Shown: piece after piece, positions 11,101 through 21,114 of the stretch
How positions within the stretch are numbered: the stretch's first letter is position 1
How the letters are laid out: each line of letters starts with the position of its first letter
Source: Polytrichum commune
Taxonomy: Eukaryota; Streptophyta; Polytrichopsida; Polytrichales; Polytrichaceae
Length of the DNA stretch: 64,000 nucleotides
Assembly (NCBI GenBank): GCA_950295325.1
Contig: OX485808.1
Location: 2,484,501-2,548,500, forward strand
Direction of reading: 5' to 3'
Program-made: the position numbers and the translations under genes
The notes under the pieces: generated by a model
What the model saw: the letters and a program-made list of their open reading frames with translations, nothing else
What the model was told of the DNA's origin: nothing
The model's database searches: none

Positions 11101-11599
11101 GGGCCACTTCACACATGAGACGGAGAGCCCATGACCATTACACTCCAAGCACTCTCATTGGTGAAAAAGGTGGAGCCGGTCCAAGTTCGCTCCACACTAC
11201 GCTTGAGGGACCAACAAAGTATGTGAATGCAAGATGGATGTAAACTCCACATGGATTCCCACATGGCATCGAACGAATCATGTGTCATGGTCACTTGGAC
11301 TATTTTCAAAAACCACCTCTTGGAGGTAGACCTAACACAAAACCAGGAGACCATGGCACTCCGAACGCTCACAACCATTGGTTTATTCTATTCTATCATG
11401 TGCGAGGACCCGCATGAATAGAAATTCATTGAAATAGCACTTGGTTGAGGGCCCAGTCACATATGACTTCACACTACACTTGAGGGCCCGTGACCACACT
11501 ACATGAGTTTGGAGGTGTGTTGGGACGGCCTTTGGACACTTTCTTTCGGGCTCTCACAATCTCATGGTCACGGCTCTTGGCTCGTGTGTGAAGTGGCCC
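11101..11599 (+). mobile_element. MITE family A, copy 2 (complete reference copy)
   Basis: 499 bp with terminal inverted repeats GGGCCACTTCACACATGAG and CTCGTGTGTGAAGTGGCCC, and an exact TAA target duplication (11098-11100 and 11600-11602). This copy best defines the family. The 3 bp TAA duplication and GGGCC terminus place it with Tourist-like PIF/Harbinger MITEs. It includes the recurrent 64-codon frame (11227-11421). Confidence 0.88.
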
Positions 11600-12188
11600 T
11601 AAGTGGACGTGTGCGTGTCGCCTTGCCTCCCCACCTAATGTGCATGTCCGGACTCCAAATGGACGCCGTCGCCGGGGGGGGGGGGGGGCACATGATTTTG
11701 TGGGGTCGGGGACGGGGCCTTATGATATTTGGACATGGGAGAGCTTTTCAGGTGGGCCTCGGGCACCGCAGCATGCGAAAGGGGGAAGATGATGAAAGGC
11801 CGCCCATTGGCCAGTTGACGATACATATAGGGGGGTATCTCTCTCTCGCCCTCTCTCTATCTATATCTATTGATCGATCTATCTATGTAGCGCTATCTAT
11901 ATATGTAGCTAGCTAGCTACGTGGGGGAAAAGGTGTGTTGCCATTAACCGTTACTTTATGTGTTTCTACCGTGGGGTGGCTTGAAGTAGCAATTAGTGGG
12001 ATTCCATGTGGGGGGCAACCGAGAACTCGGTGTGGTTAATTAGTACGTAGCTAGAAAGTGAGTCATTGTGGAGCCCAAGATGCATGTGGCCTGGCCCGGC
12101 CCGGCCGGCCCCCGCCCGAGGCCACCGGGACACGAGGTGGTTGGATGTTGATGAAGAGACCAACCGACGGAGGCACCCTAGCTAGTGC
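11600..12188. other. No gene recognised; G run and GC-rich patch
   Basis: Contains a 15 bp G run (11674-11688), (CTAT)n-like simple sequence (about 11850-11915) and a GC-rich patch around 12090-12135 with CCCGGCCCGGCCGGCCCCCG. No coding support. Confidence 0.5.
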
Positions 12189-12413
12189 CGTGATCGGGGA
12201 GATTTTTGGGCATGCTCATCGGTTGAGATCCTAGCTAGTGTTTGCAAGTCCAACCGGTTTCCATGCTCACATCCTCCGGTTTTCCTTTATGAAAGTGGGG
12301 TATATTCCTCTAAAATGATCGGTGATTTTCCTGCACTCTTGAACTTCAACCGGTTATTTCTCAAACTCAACCAGTTCATTTGGAACTAATCGCCGGTTCT
12401 CCCCGATCATCGC
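12189..12413. mobile_element. hAT-like MITE G1
   Basis: About 225 bp with inverted ends CGTGATCGGGGAG and CTCCCCGATCATCG. It is flanked by GCTAGTGC (12181-12188) and TCTAGTGC (12414-12421), an 8 bp duplication with one mismatch. The 8 bp size and CAGTGATC-like ends (clearer in G2) fit hAT. Closely related to G2, which lies 23 bp further on. Confidence 0.78.
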
Positions 12414-12436
12414 TCTAGTGCTCTCAAGGTCGTGCA

Positions 12437-12658
12437 GCAGTGATCGGGGAGATTTTTGGGCATACTAATTGATTGAGATCCTAGTGTTTACAAGTCCAAC
12501 CGGGTTTACATGTCCGGTTTTCGTTTCTTAAATTGGGGTATATTCTATAAATCCTTCTAAAATGATGGTTAATTTTCCTGCAGTCTTGAACTTCAACCGG
12601 TTATTTCTCAAATTCAACCGGTTTATTTGTAACTAACTGCAGGTTCTCCCTGATCATA
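12437..12658. mobile_element. hAT-like MITE G2
   Basis: About 222 bp, beginning GCAGTGATCGGGGAG and ending CTCCCTGATCATA. It is flanked by an exact 8 bp direct repeat GTCGTGCA (12429-12436 and 12659-12666). The interior is homologous to G1 (shared TTCAACCGGTTATTTCTCAA). A separate duplication for each copy argues for two insertions, not one tandem duplication. Confidence 0.82.
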
Positions 12659-12666
12659 GTCGTGCA

Positions 12667-14101
12667 CCCCTCATGAAAGAAATGGACACATTTCGTATCA
12701 AAAGGTTAACAACGTTAACAACCTCCTACTCTAATTGGCAGTTCGTGGGTTTCAAATGAAGGCCCACCTTATAATTGGGGCTAGATTCATGGTCGTTTTG
12801 AACTTTAAGAAATTCAACCAATAGGATTGTTTGGTTTCGTCAATATGCTCAAGGGTTTTATAGTAGGGTTGGATCTGAACATATATTTTTCCGAGGTGAT
12901 GTCCTAGGTGCCAAAAATTTGGCACCAAATCTTCAGGCCGACTTGGAAAAATCGGGACGAAGTTTTCCTTGCCCCGAACTCTTGTCATGTGTTAGATTGG
13001 GCCTCATATGTTGGATAATGAACATTAATATTGATGATTCATGGAAGGTTAATTCTCTTCATTAATCTTTCCCCTCAAGAACATCGGGACCAAAAATCAA
13101 GCCTCATCACTTTACATGCGACAAGGTCGGACTTGACAAGAAGTAGATGAAGTTGGGCTAGAATAAGGGCTCAATGCTTGAGAACTAGGTGAGTGCTTGG
13201 GTCACCTCCAAGTAAGGAAATGTGTACATATTGTGGGCACTTCCAAATCTATAGACCAATGTAGCCATTGGATTAGCAAGTCAAGGAATTCAATATGCAA
13301 GCAATGTTTTTGAATAAGGAATGTTGTTGGTGAAAGTTTTGGGATTGAATTTTGTGTGCTCATGGAATCCACCGTCAAAAGGCAGATTTCTTGACACACA
13401 ATGTGTAATCAAATTGTTACCACATTCAAACAACATGTCTTGTACATAAAACTATGCCTATGAGGCACATGTTGCATATATAGAAGTAGTCCCAAAAACA
13501 ACATGTCTTGTACATAAAACTATGCATACGAGGCACATGATGCATATATAGAAGTAGTCCCAAAATGGTTCCATTCCTTCTTCAACCATCGACGTTACGA
13601 CTAAGTGGAAGCCAAATTTGTTAGTGTATGGTGCTTTCTAAGGGTAGTTTCTCTCACCTTCATGAAAGCCTCCTTTCCCAAGAATCGGACCGAAGGGTGA
13701 CCCTCATATTGGTTTTATAAATTTACTACAAATACTTTCCAAAAAAACAAAGAGAAGGACGCCAAGGAGGAGGAGGACGACAACAACAAGTGTGATGAAG
13801 TCCAATTAAATCCATAAACTACTAGCCATGTAAGACAAGTGAACATATGAGACACACATGCTCTAAATTTGAATGTTGAATTCTAGAAAGAAATAATGTA
13901 TGTGTTTCTATATATCCTACATTGATATGTGCAATTGCATTGCATATGCAAATAGGTTGTTTCATGCAAATTACCTTGGGTCAAAACCAAATCATAAAAA
14001 CTTACAACATTGTTAACCTAGATAGCAACCACAACAAAAAAGAAACTTTGTAGTTTCTTGTTCTGGTAATAAACATTCAACTCTACATCGAATGTCACAT
14101 A
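12667..14101. other. No gene recognised; 66 bp tandem duplication
   Basis: Two adjacent ~66 bp copies at about 13434-13566 share AACATGTCTTGTACATAAAA and GCATATATAGAAGTAGTCCC with few differences. A 78-codon minus frame (12752-12988) and a 65-codon minus frame (13202-13399) have unrecognised products and no supporting signals. Confidence 0.5.
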
Positions 14102-14350
14102 GCATGCCCACACTAGGACCAATGACTAGCCCACAACAATGGGAGGGTTTCCACCTTGAAAGGAGTTTTTGTCTTGTATGTAATGAAGTGAATGCGCAAA
14201 ACTATAGTACATTACATCCAACGAGGTTACTCTCAATACGACAAAATTCCTTATTGATAGCAGTATATTTCAGAAAGATATGAACTTTCCCTATCAAGAG
14301 GGACCCTTCATGTTGCCAAGGAACAACAACTGGCCCTAGTGTGGGCATGC
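14102..14350. mobile_element. TIR element H
   Basis: 249 bp with ends GCATGCCCACACTAGGACCA and TGGCCCTAGTGTGGGCATGC (19 of 20 positions pair). No coding content. The target duplication is not clear, so the superfamily is undetermined. The CCCACACT terminus resembles that of element I at 37652-37845. Confidence 0.68.
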
Positions 14351-14415
14351 CAGCATATGCAACCTACATTGTTGCCAACCTATTAATTAGAATAGCTCCT
14401 TTCTAATTAATGTGC

Positions 14416-14705
14416 ATGTTTGACAAATTTCATTTGAAGTTCAACTTGAAATCCAAAGTGTCATGTGACATTTTTTTCTTTAAAAAGAAAAAGAAAAATG
14501 AATGTCAATCAAGATCTGCATTTTACTCCAAAATGTCGCCTCAATGTTACCTGCCTAGTAGTACGTGCCATTTCAATTTCTAATATGGGATCTTTCCTCA
14601 CAACTCACACTCATGTCGGATTTCTAAATTGTGTGTGTCAAGTGACGTACATTTTTCTTTTGTGCACATTTTTGCATGTCAAATGTCAAAAACTTTGCAA
14701 TAAAT
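14416..14705 (+). repeat. Repeat family C, copy 1
   Basis: About 290 bp, shared with 16175-16455 and 52058-52312. The start is TTTGACAAATTTCATTTGA and the end TGCATGTCAAATGTCAAAAA, which are weakly inverted to each other. Conserved blocks include AATCCAAAGTGTCATGTGAC and ATGCCTAGTAGTG-like sequence. Probably a non-autonomous TIR element, but the terminal match is too loose to classify. Confidence 0.65.
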
Positions 14706-16079
14706 ACACACAACTCCTAACAACCATAATCAACTCCAACTTTTAGGGTAAAAAAAATCATCCTATTGCCAACTTTGAACTTGGATGGAACAAACACACA
14801 AACAAACAAAAGGCCAAATGGCATTCTTTATTGTCATGCATTGTGCAACCAACATGCAGACATGGATGTACAAATGGACGTGGTAATTTTTGTAAAAAAA
14901 TAGTTTTCTAGATGAATTGCTACTAGTATTCAACTTTTAAAATCAATTCCAAAAAAATCCAAAAAAAAGGGACCATAAGGTGTTGATAGATTCAATATCT
15001 AACCATCTAGAATTTTTTGGGCATTTCAAAAAAAACATTGGTCTTTCCTTGAAGTCGACTGCAATAATCATTACGAGTGTTGTTTTCCTCTCTGACACGT
15101 CTCCTAGTGTATCATGAGGTTCAGTCCCAACCCAACAGAACCTAGGGCGTTGGATGACTTTGAAAAATTCCACAAGGCCGAGGTTTACTCCAAATCCAAT
15201 GAAATTTGGAACGTTGGATGCAAAACGAAACCCATTAATTCTCACGGAAATCTCACCTCCACCTTAAAAAAGAGTCAAAAGTGCTCATTTGAAACAAAAA
15301 TTGATCACTTTAAATGTCCAAAAATTTGAAGATTTAAATTTGGACAAAACAAACAAACAAACAAACCAACAAAAACCCAAATGGCATTCTTTAGCATGCA
15401 TTATGATACTTGGAACCCCCCTCTTTTAAAAATAACAACACCAAAACCCCTAGGTTAGTAGGGGGGCACTGGTGCAGCTAAAATAGCAAGACATCTACTT
15501 ATTATGATGTTGTGGGAGTAGCCGGGGCTAGCTTAGCCGAGAAGCAGGCATGGAAATAGCAAGGAAAAGCCAAGCCAGGCTGACAGAGAGCCGCCAATTA
15601 GATCCTCCGTACATCACACAATGGACTAGGGGCCGCCCCCCTCCCCCCTAATTAGGGCGACATTTAGGGACCCCGGTGTTATTATTATTGTATACTACTC
15701 TATATTCTATTCCAACCCCACCCCCCCCCCATAGAAAAAACTTCATTCATCCGCCGCTGGATGGATGAAGTCTGCCCCCAAAGATGGTGAATCATCTTGT
15801 CCAAATTGGTGGTTAATCAATTAATGCCCGGATTCGGTAGTGGGGAAAAGTGTCGTGGTTTGTCAGCGGTCTGAAGAGCGCGTGAGCCCCGGCCCCAAGG
15901 GCGTCATTGATTAACTCCTAATCTAGGTGTTTTCGGAATTAATTAATTGATTAAAGGCGTGATTTATTAGCCAAGGCCAAAGATCGTTGTTGGGTTCGGA
16001 TTACTTAGGTTTGAATATGTGTTTAATTAGGACCCATTTCGGGCACAAAGTGTTGTCGTTGTCAATGCATGAGTGGCAG
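14706..16079. other. No gene recognised
   Basis: AT-rich with poly(A) tracts, an (AAAC)n-like run near 15344-15364, a C run at 15719-15730 and some GC-rich islands (15590-15670, 15850-15905). A 100-codon minus frame (14943-15245) has a low-complexity end and no recognised product. Confidence 0.45.
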
Positions 16080-16171
16080 CTTTTTCTTTTCTTTTTCCTC
16101 TCTTTTCCCCCTCTTTGCAGACAAAAGACGGCCAATAAGCCAATGCCGAGAATGAAGGGCCACCAGTGTGT
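16080..16171 (-). repeat. LINE 3' tail fragment
   Basis: A pyrimidine-rich run followed by CAGACAAAAGACGGCCAATA and AGCCAATGCCGAGAATGAA. This is the reverse complement of the LINE 3' end seen at 9940-10010. Only the tail is present. Confidence 0.5.
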
Positions 16172-16174
16172 GTG

Positions 16175-16455
16175 TGCTTGACAAATTCATTCGACATTCG
16201 ACTTCAAATCCAAAGAGTCACGTGACGTTTTCAAGAACGAAAGTGAATGTCAATTGACACCTACATTTTCTTCTGTAATATCATCTCAATGTCACATGCC
16301 TAGTAGTGTCATTTCAATCTCTAAAGCGTTGATTGACAAATGGTTCTTTTTCTTCACAAGTCACACTACGTGTCAGAACCTAAATCATGTGTGTCAATTG
16401 ACGTGCAATTTATTTTGTGCAAGTTTTTGCTTGTCAAATGTCAAAACTTGCAAAT
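16175..16455 (+). repeat. Repeat family C, copy 2
   Basis: Diverged copy of 14416-14705, with shared TTGACAAATTCATT start, AATCCAAAGAGTCACGTGAC, TCAATGTCACATGCCTAGTA and a terminal GTCAAATGTCAAAACTTGCA. Confidence 0.62.
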
Positions 16456-16471
16456 ACTTTGTCAAAGATAC

Positions 16472-16841
16472 GTCATATGTGACCAGGCCCTCAACCAAAT
16501 GCTATTTTAATGAAATTCTATTCATGCAGGTCCTCACACATGATAAAATAGAATAAACCAACGGTTGTGAGTGTCCGGAGTGCCATGGTCTCCCGGTTTT
16601 GAGTTAGACCTACCTCCAAGAAATGGTTTTTGAAAATAATCCAAGTGACTCTGAAACATGATCCATTCGATGTCATGTAGGAATCCATGTAGACTTTACA
16701 TCCATCTTGCTTTCACATACCCCGTTGGTCCCTCAAGCGTAATGTGAAGAAGCGAACTTGGACCGGCTCCGCGTTTTCCACCAATGAAAGTGCTTGAAGT
16801 GTAATGGTCACGGGCTCTCAGTCTCGTGTGTGAAGTGGCCC
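16472..16841 (-). mobile_element. MITE family A, copy 3, truncated
   Basis: Right end GTGTGTGAAGTGGCCC is followed by TTA (16842-16844). The left terminal ~130 bp are missing; the copy starts directly after repeat C copy 2, so either a deletion or a later rearrangement removed its left end. Confidence 0.75.
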
Positions 16842-16844
16842 TTA

Positions 16845-17410
16845 GCATTTGGAGGAGGAAGGCCAACAACGTAGGGTTGGAGACCGGTTACCAATTGTCA
16901 GCTTTGGGGGACTTGGTCCGGACACAAGCTACAAATGCCCGAATTTAACAACGCCGTTACCAAGGCCCACCCAACTTTGGTGGCATGCAGTGTTCAAGAT
17001 TGAAGTCTTCAATGCCCTTCAAACGCGATTTGGCCCTTCAAAATATACCTCTCTCCAAACAATCCTTCAAAACGCAATCCCAAATTGAAAACGAAGACGT
17101 CATTTGAAGTCCTCGATATAATCTGCTCACTACAAGAACTAACAAGCGTAGGGCATTGTCACTACAAGAAGTGGAGTTAGATTGTTGATTCTTAATTCTT
17201 CACCTTATACTGGAAACTTGTACCATATAATTCATGCACAAGTTTAATATGAATTATGTATTTTATTTCAAATATTCACAGATTGACGATTGGATTTGAA
17301 CTAACCCTTCAATTGAAGAGTTGAAATTTGAGAGCCCTTCAAAATGAAACTGATATGAGGGCTTCAATGTTGAACATTGGTGACATGCTCACTAATGATA
17401 TGTCGTTTCT
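16845..17410. other. No gene recognised
   Basis: A 79-codon + frame (16849-17088) has no recognised product. No repeats detected. Confidence 0.45.
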
Positions 17411-17610
17411 TTATTCCTTTCTTTCTTTAACATGTTTTTTGTTTTTAAGACAAAATGTCAGTAAGCCAATGTCAAGTGTGAAGTAGAAACCAAGAAGACA
17501 CGCTCGCTCAAAGGGGGAGGCAAGCCCCCTCAAGCATGCCACATCGCCATGTAAAAAAGTGACATAGCAAAACAAGAATCCACCTCTTAGGACTACATCC
17601 AAAACTCACC
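17411..17610 (-). repeat. LINE 3' end fragment
   Basis: The minus strand reads GGFLFCYVTFLHGDVACLRG and, after a gap, DIGLLTFCLKNK. This parallels the stretch after the LINE relic at 9830-10000 (+) (GGFSVVGLCWCYFLRG, then DVGFLTFRLKIN). The sequence is 3' untranslated in the LINE; the frame is incidental but shows homology. Confidence 0.6.
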
Positions 17611-17893
17611 ACCAACTTTTGTGTGTTGCACATTTATTCTCGTTTGTGAATACCTCTACTACTAACTATTCTATGTATTCACCACAACACAAATCCTTGT
17701 CAAAAATAAACCCTCATATCGACACTTCCTTCACCATTTATATCAATATGTCACATAAACCTTAACAAACCCAACACCCCACAAACTCGTATTAAAGCAA
17801 CTGTGAACATATTCTCAAAATCATGGGCTTTTGGTTGCTTCAATTCCATGGGTAGATCCCATTGGTACGGTTCGAATATCCCTATATATCGTA

Positions 17894-18391
17894 CCCAAGG
17901 GGTGCACTCTTCATACCACATGTGAACTAATGTGAGTGTAAGAAAGGGTATACTTTGAGGCATTAGCGTACTTAATATACATTAGGTAGAGGTATTACTT
18001 TTCTCTAGTATGTACATTTAGAAAGTCTTTTAAGAATTTTGTAGCAAAGGTAGATATACCGAAGAGGGGGGGGGGGGCGAAGGTCTAAATTTTGTCAATA
18101 GATGTGTTAGTTTCATCCAACTAATGTTTAATGATTTTCTCATTGGAAAGTGAAAGTGGATTTTATATGTAATGAAGGCATTTTTAATTCATGAATTGTA
18201 TTTTGTATTTGTAGTGGAGGCATTTATCACATTAAGCTGAAAAGCTTAGTATAAATACATGAGTTATTTTCTAGCATGTTCTTAGTACATAAACATTTGT
18301 GTTTTCTCTATGAACTTATTGTTTATAGGGGGTTTAATTTCATAGGGACTCATATACATCATTTAGGTTTCCAACAAAGAGTCCACCCTGG
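17894..18391 (+). mobile_element. Element family B, copy 3
   Basis: Starts CCCAAGGGGTGCACTC and ends GTCCACCCTGG, matching the family termini. The interior has a partial deletion relative to copy 2 and a G run at about 18065-18077. The immediate flanks (TATATCGTA and ATTATAACC) do not form a convincing duplication. Confidence 0.65.
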
Positions 18392-19134
18392 ATTATAACC
18401 TTATCAGAGGACCCTACGATTGATTTCAACATGTTGTATTTTTGGACTTGGACCTAGTCCAATTTTACTTAAATATCAATTCACAATCTTCCAGAACCAC
18501 CTCTTCAAGAATGGATACATGGTTACCCACGCCCCACATCCCCCCTCCCCCCTGCCGCCGCAATAATTGACCACTACTGGACCATCACCCTGCCCCTCCC
18601 TAGCTCCGCAACTATTCGTTATCCCATTAAATATCAACACAATATGCATGCTATACGGACGAATCATTCACTCCACCTTATGACGAGGCAATGACAAGAT
18701 AACAAAGTTTGAAGTCTTTAATGGTCCCTTAGATACTTATATTGCAACCAAAGTACCATGCTGGCCCAATATTGTACAAGATGAAGTTCATGCCCTCCTT
18801 CTTGCAAATGAACACACCAAAATTCTACCCCATGTCATATTCCCTTGCTAGGGCCTTGGACTCCCATTCACGTCAATGCACAAACACATAAACATTTGCT
18901 TTGTTTTGTATTATTTATATAAATAAAATCTTGTCATCTTGTTTCTTAGAGTTGTTTGTAAGAGATAAGGGATCAACTATCTAGTGTTTGGAGGTTAATA
19001 TCGTGAAATGGCACTTAGCCATAAACCCTCCACTTTTGTAGGTTTACTAAAAAATCAAAGGTCTACTACCCGGGGTCACCACCCTCGTAACCTTCCCAAT
19101 ACACCAACGCCAAACCACTCACAATTGTTGCTAG

Positions 19135-19184
<50 letters not shown>

Positions 19185-19614
19185 GGGAGTGAATGAGGAC
19201 TCTCTTGACCCAAGAAGGCGGGAAGCAAATGACCACAACATTTCCGGATTATAGCGTTGGGTACAAAATGAACAAAATCAATTGCAAAAGGTAATTAAAA
19301 ACCTAATTGTTGTGGGGAAGAACTTGCTAAGGAACTCATGGAGCACCAAGTGATAATGCTTATCATAGCTCTAGTCTTCTAAGATACCACTAAATTACTC
19401 CTAGCGGTGATAAGGCCTTTGACACACCACAACTTGAGAAAGCCTTTTTAGATCGTCATCGTAAGCAACATCCAAAGCTTTCTCAAGAGCCTTTTAGGAT
19501 GTCGAAAGACACAATGTTTTCAATATTCCGAGATTTGCTACCTTAGATTCAAAAGAGACTCAAGTCTAAAAGTTGGAGACGGTGGTCCTTGTCACTTGAT
19601 CTTCTTCACGTACC
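18392..19614. other. No gene recognised; (GA)n microsatellite
   Basis: A (GA)n run of about 24 dinucleotides lies at 19135-19182. The rest has no recognisable product or repeat structure. Confidence 0.5.
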
Positions 19615-19697
19615 AATGTGACGGGCTCTAGGGGCTCCGCCTCCCCTCAATGTGGGAGTGTTTTCTTGGTTCTTAATTCATTCTTGGCATTGGCTTA
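19615..19697 (+). repeat. LINE 3' tail fragment interrupted by MITE A
   Basis: Sequence GGGGCTCCGCCTCCCCTCAA, then TTCTTAATTCATTCTTGGCA and TTGGCTTAGG, resembles the LINE 3' end at 9900-9970. The match stops exactly where MITE A copy 4 begins, so the MITE appears to have landed in the LINE tail. Confidence 0.5.
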
Positions 19698-20161
19698 GGC
19701 CCACTTCACACACAAGACTAAGAGCCCGTGACCATTACACTTCAAGCACTCTCATTGGTGGAGAACGAGGAGCTGGTCTAAGTTCGCTTCACACTACACT
19801 TGAGGGACCAACGGAGTATGTGAATGCAAGATGGATGTAAAGTCTACATGGATTCCTACACGGCATCGAATGGATCACGTTTCATGGTCACTTGGATTAT
19901 TTTCAAAAACCACCTCTTGGAAGTAGGCCTAACTCAAAACCAGGAGACCATGGCACTCCGAACGCTCACAACCCTTAGTTTATTCTATTTTATCATGTGT
20001 GAGGACCCGCATGAATAAAAATTCATTGGAATAGCATTTGGTTGAGGGTCCAGGACTACACTACATGAGTTTGGAGGTGTGTTGGGACAGCCTTTGGACA
20101 CTTTCTTTTGGGCTCTCACAATTTCATGGTCACGGCTCCTGGCTCGTGTGTGAAGTGGCCC
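19698..20161 (+). mobile_element. MITE family A, copy 4
   Basis: 464 bp; the left end GGCCCACTTCACACAC is preceded by TTA (19695-19697) and the right end GTGTGAAGTGGCCC is followed by TGA. It is shorter than the reference copy because of a ~35 bp deletion near 20050. It keeps the 64-codon frame (19824-20018). Confidence 0.82.
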
Positions 20162-20528
20162 TGATTCTTTTAAAAAGTAGCGACTGTGGTATGCTGAGGA
20201 GTCCAAAACCAAGTTATTTTCGCAGGTGGGAAGCCTTCCCCACTGCTGACTAATGTTATGAAACAAACAATCAAAGCAAGAATAATTGCACAATTCGCAA
20301 AAACCACTTTGGTAAACATTCCAATGGATTGCTTGAAATATTGGAATGACCACTGTAGTCGGATTTGGGACCCTTTCGAAGGGGCATTTCATCATGCAGG
20401 TGACTTGGCACGTGGTTTGCACAAAGTGGGAATCAAGGCCTCGTTACAACAAAGACATTCATGAGAATCAAATCCTGTTTTCAATGCAAGCACGTCCCAA
20501 GCCACTTGCACATCGCCCTTAAAATGTC

Positions 20529-20561
<33 letters not shown>

Positions 20562-20613
20562 AACACACACATAATGTTTTGGTCAAATCCCCCCCGGTGA
20601 GCCCGTCATTTTA
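20162..20613. other. No gene recognised; (TC)n(TA)n microsatellite
   Basis: Short sequence between two MITE A copies in opposite orientation. A compound (TC)n(TA)n run lies at 20528-20562. A 68-codon + frame (20258-20464) has no recognised product. Confidence 0.45.
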
Positions 20614-21114
20614 GGGTCACTTCACACACAAGCCAAGAGCCGTGACCATGAGATTGTGAGAGCTCGAAAGAAAAGTGTCCAAAGGCCTTCCCAACACACC
20701 GTCAAAATCATGTAGTGTGGTCATGGACCCTCAAGTGTAGTGTGAGGTCATATGTGACCGGCCCCTCAACCAAATGCTATTTCCATGAATTTTTATTCAT
20801 GCAGGTCCTCACACATGATAAAATAGAATAAATCAACGGTTGTGAGCGTTCGGAATGCCTTGGTCTCCCAGCTTTGTGTTAGGCCTACCTCCAAAAGATG
20901 GTTCTTGAGAATAGTCCAAGTGACCATGACACATGATCCATTCGATGCCATGTAGGAATCCATGTGGACTTTACATTTGTCTTGCATTCACATACTACAT
21001 TGGTCCCCTCAAGCGTAGTGTGAAGCAAACTTGGACCGGCTCCGCCTTTTTCACCGATGAGGGTGCTTGAAGTGTAATGGTCACGGGCTCTCAGTCTCGT
21101 GTGTGAAGTGGCCC
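20614..21114 (-). mobile_element. MITE family A, copy 5
   Basis: 501 bp in inverted orientation relative to copy 4. The left end GGGTCACTTCACACAC is preceded by TTA (20611-20613); the right end GTGTGAAGTGGCCC is followed by TTG, one mismatch from TTA. It keeps the 64-codon frame (20793-20987). Confidence 0.84.
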
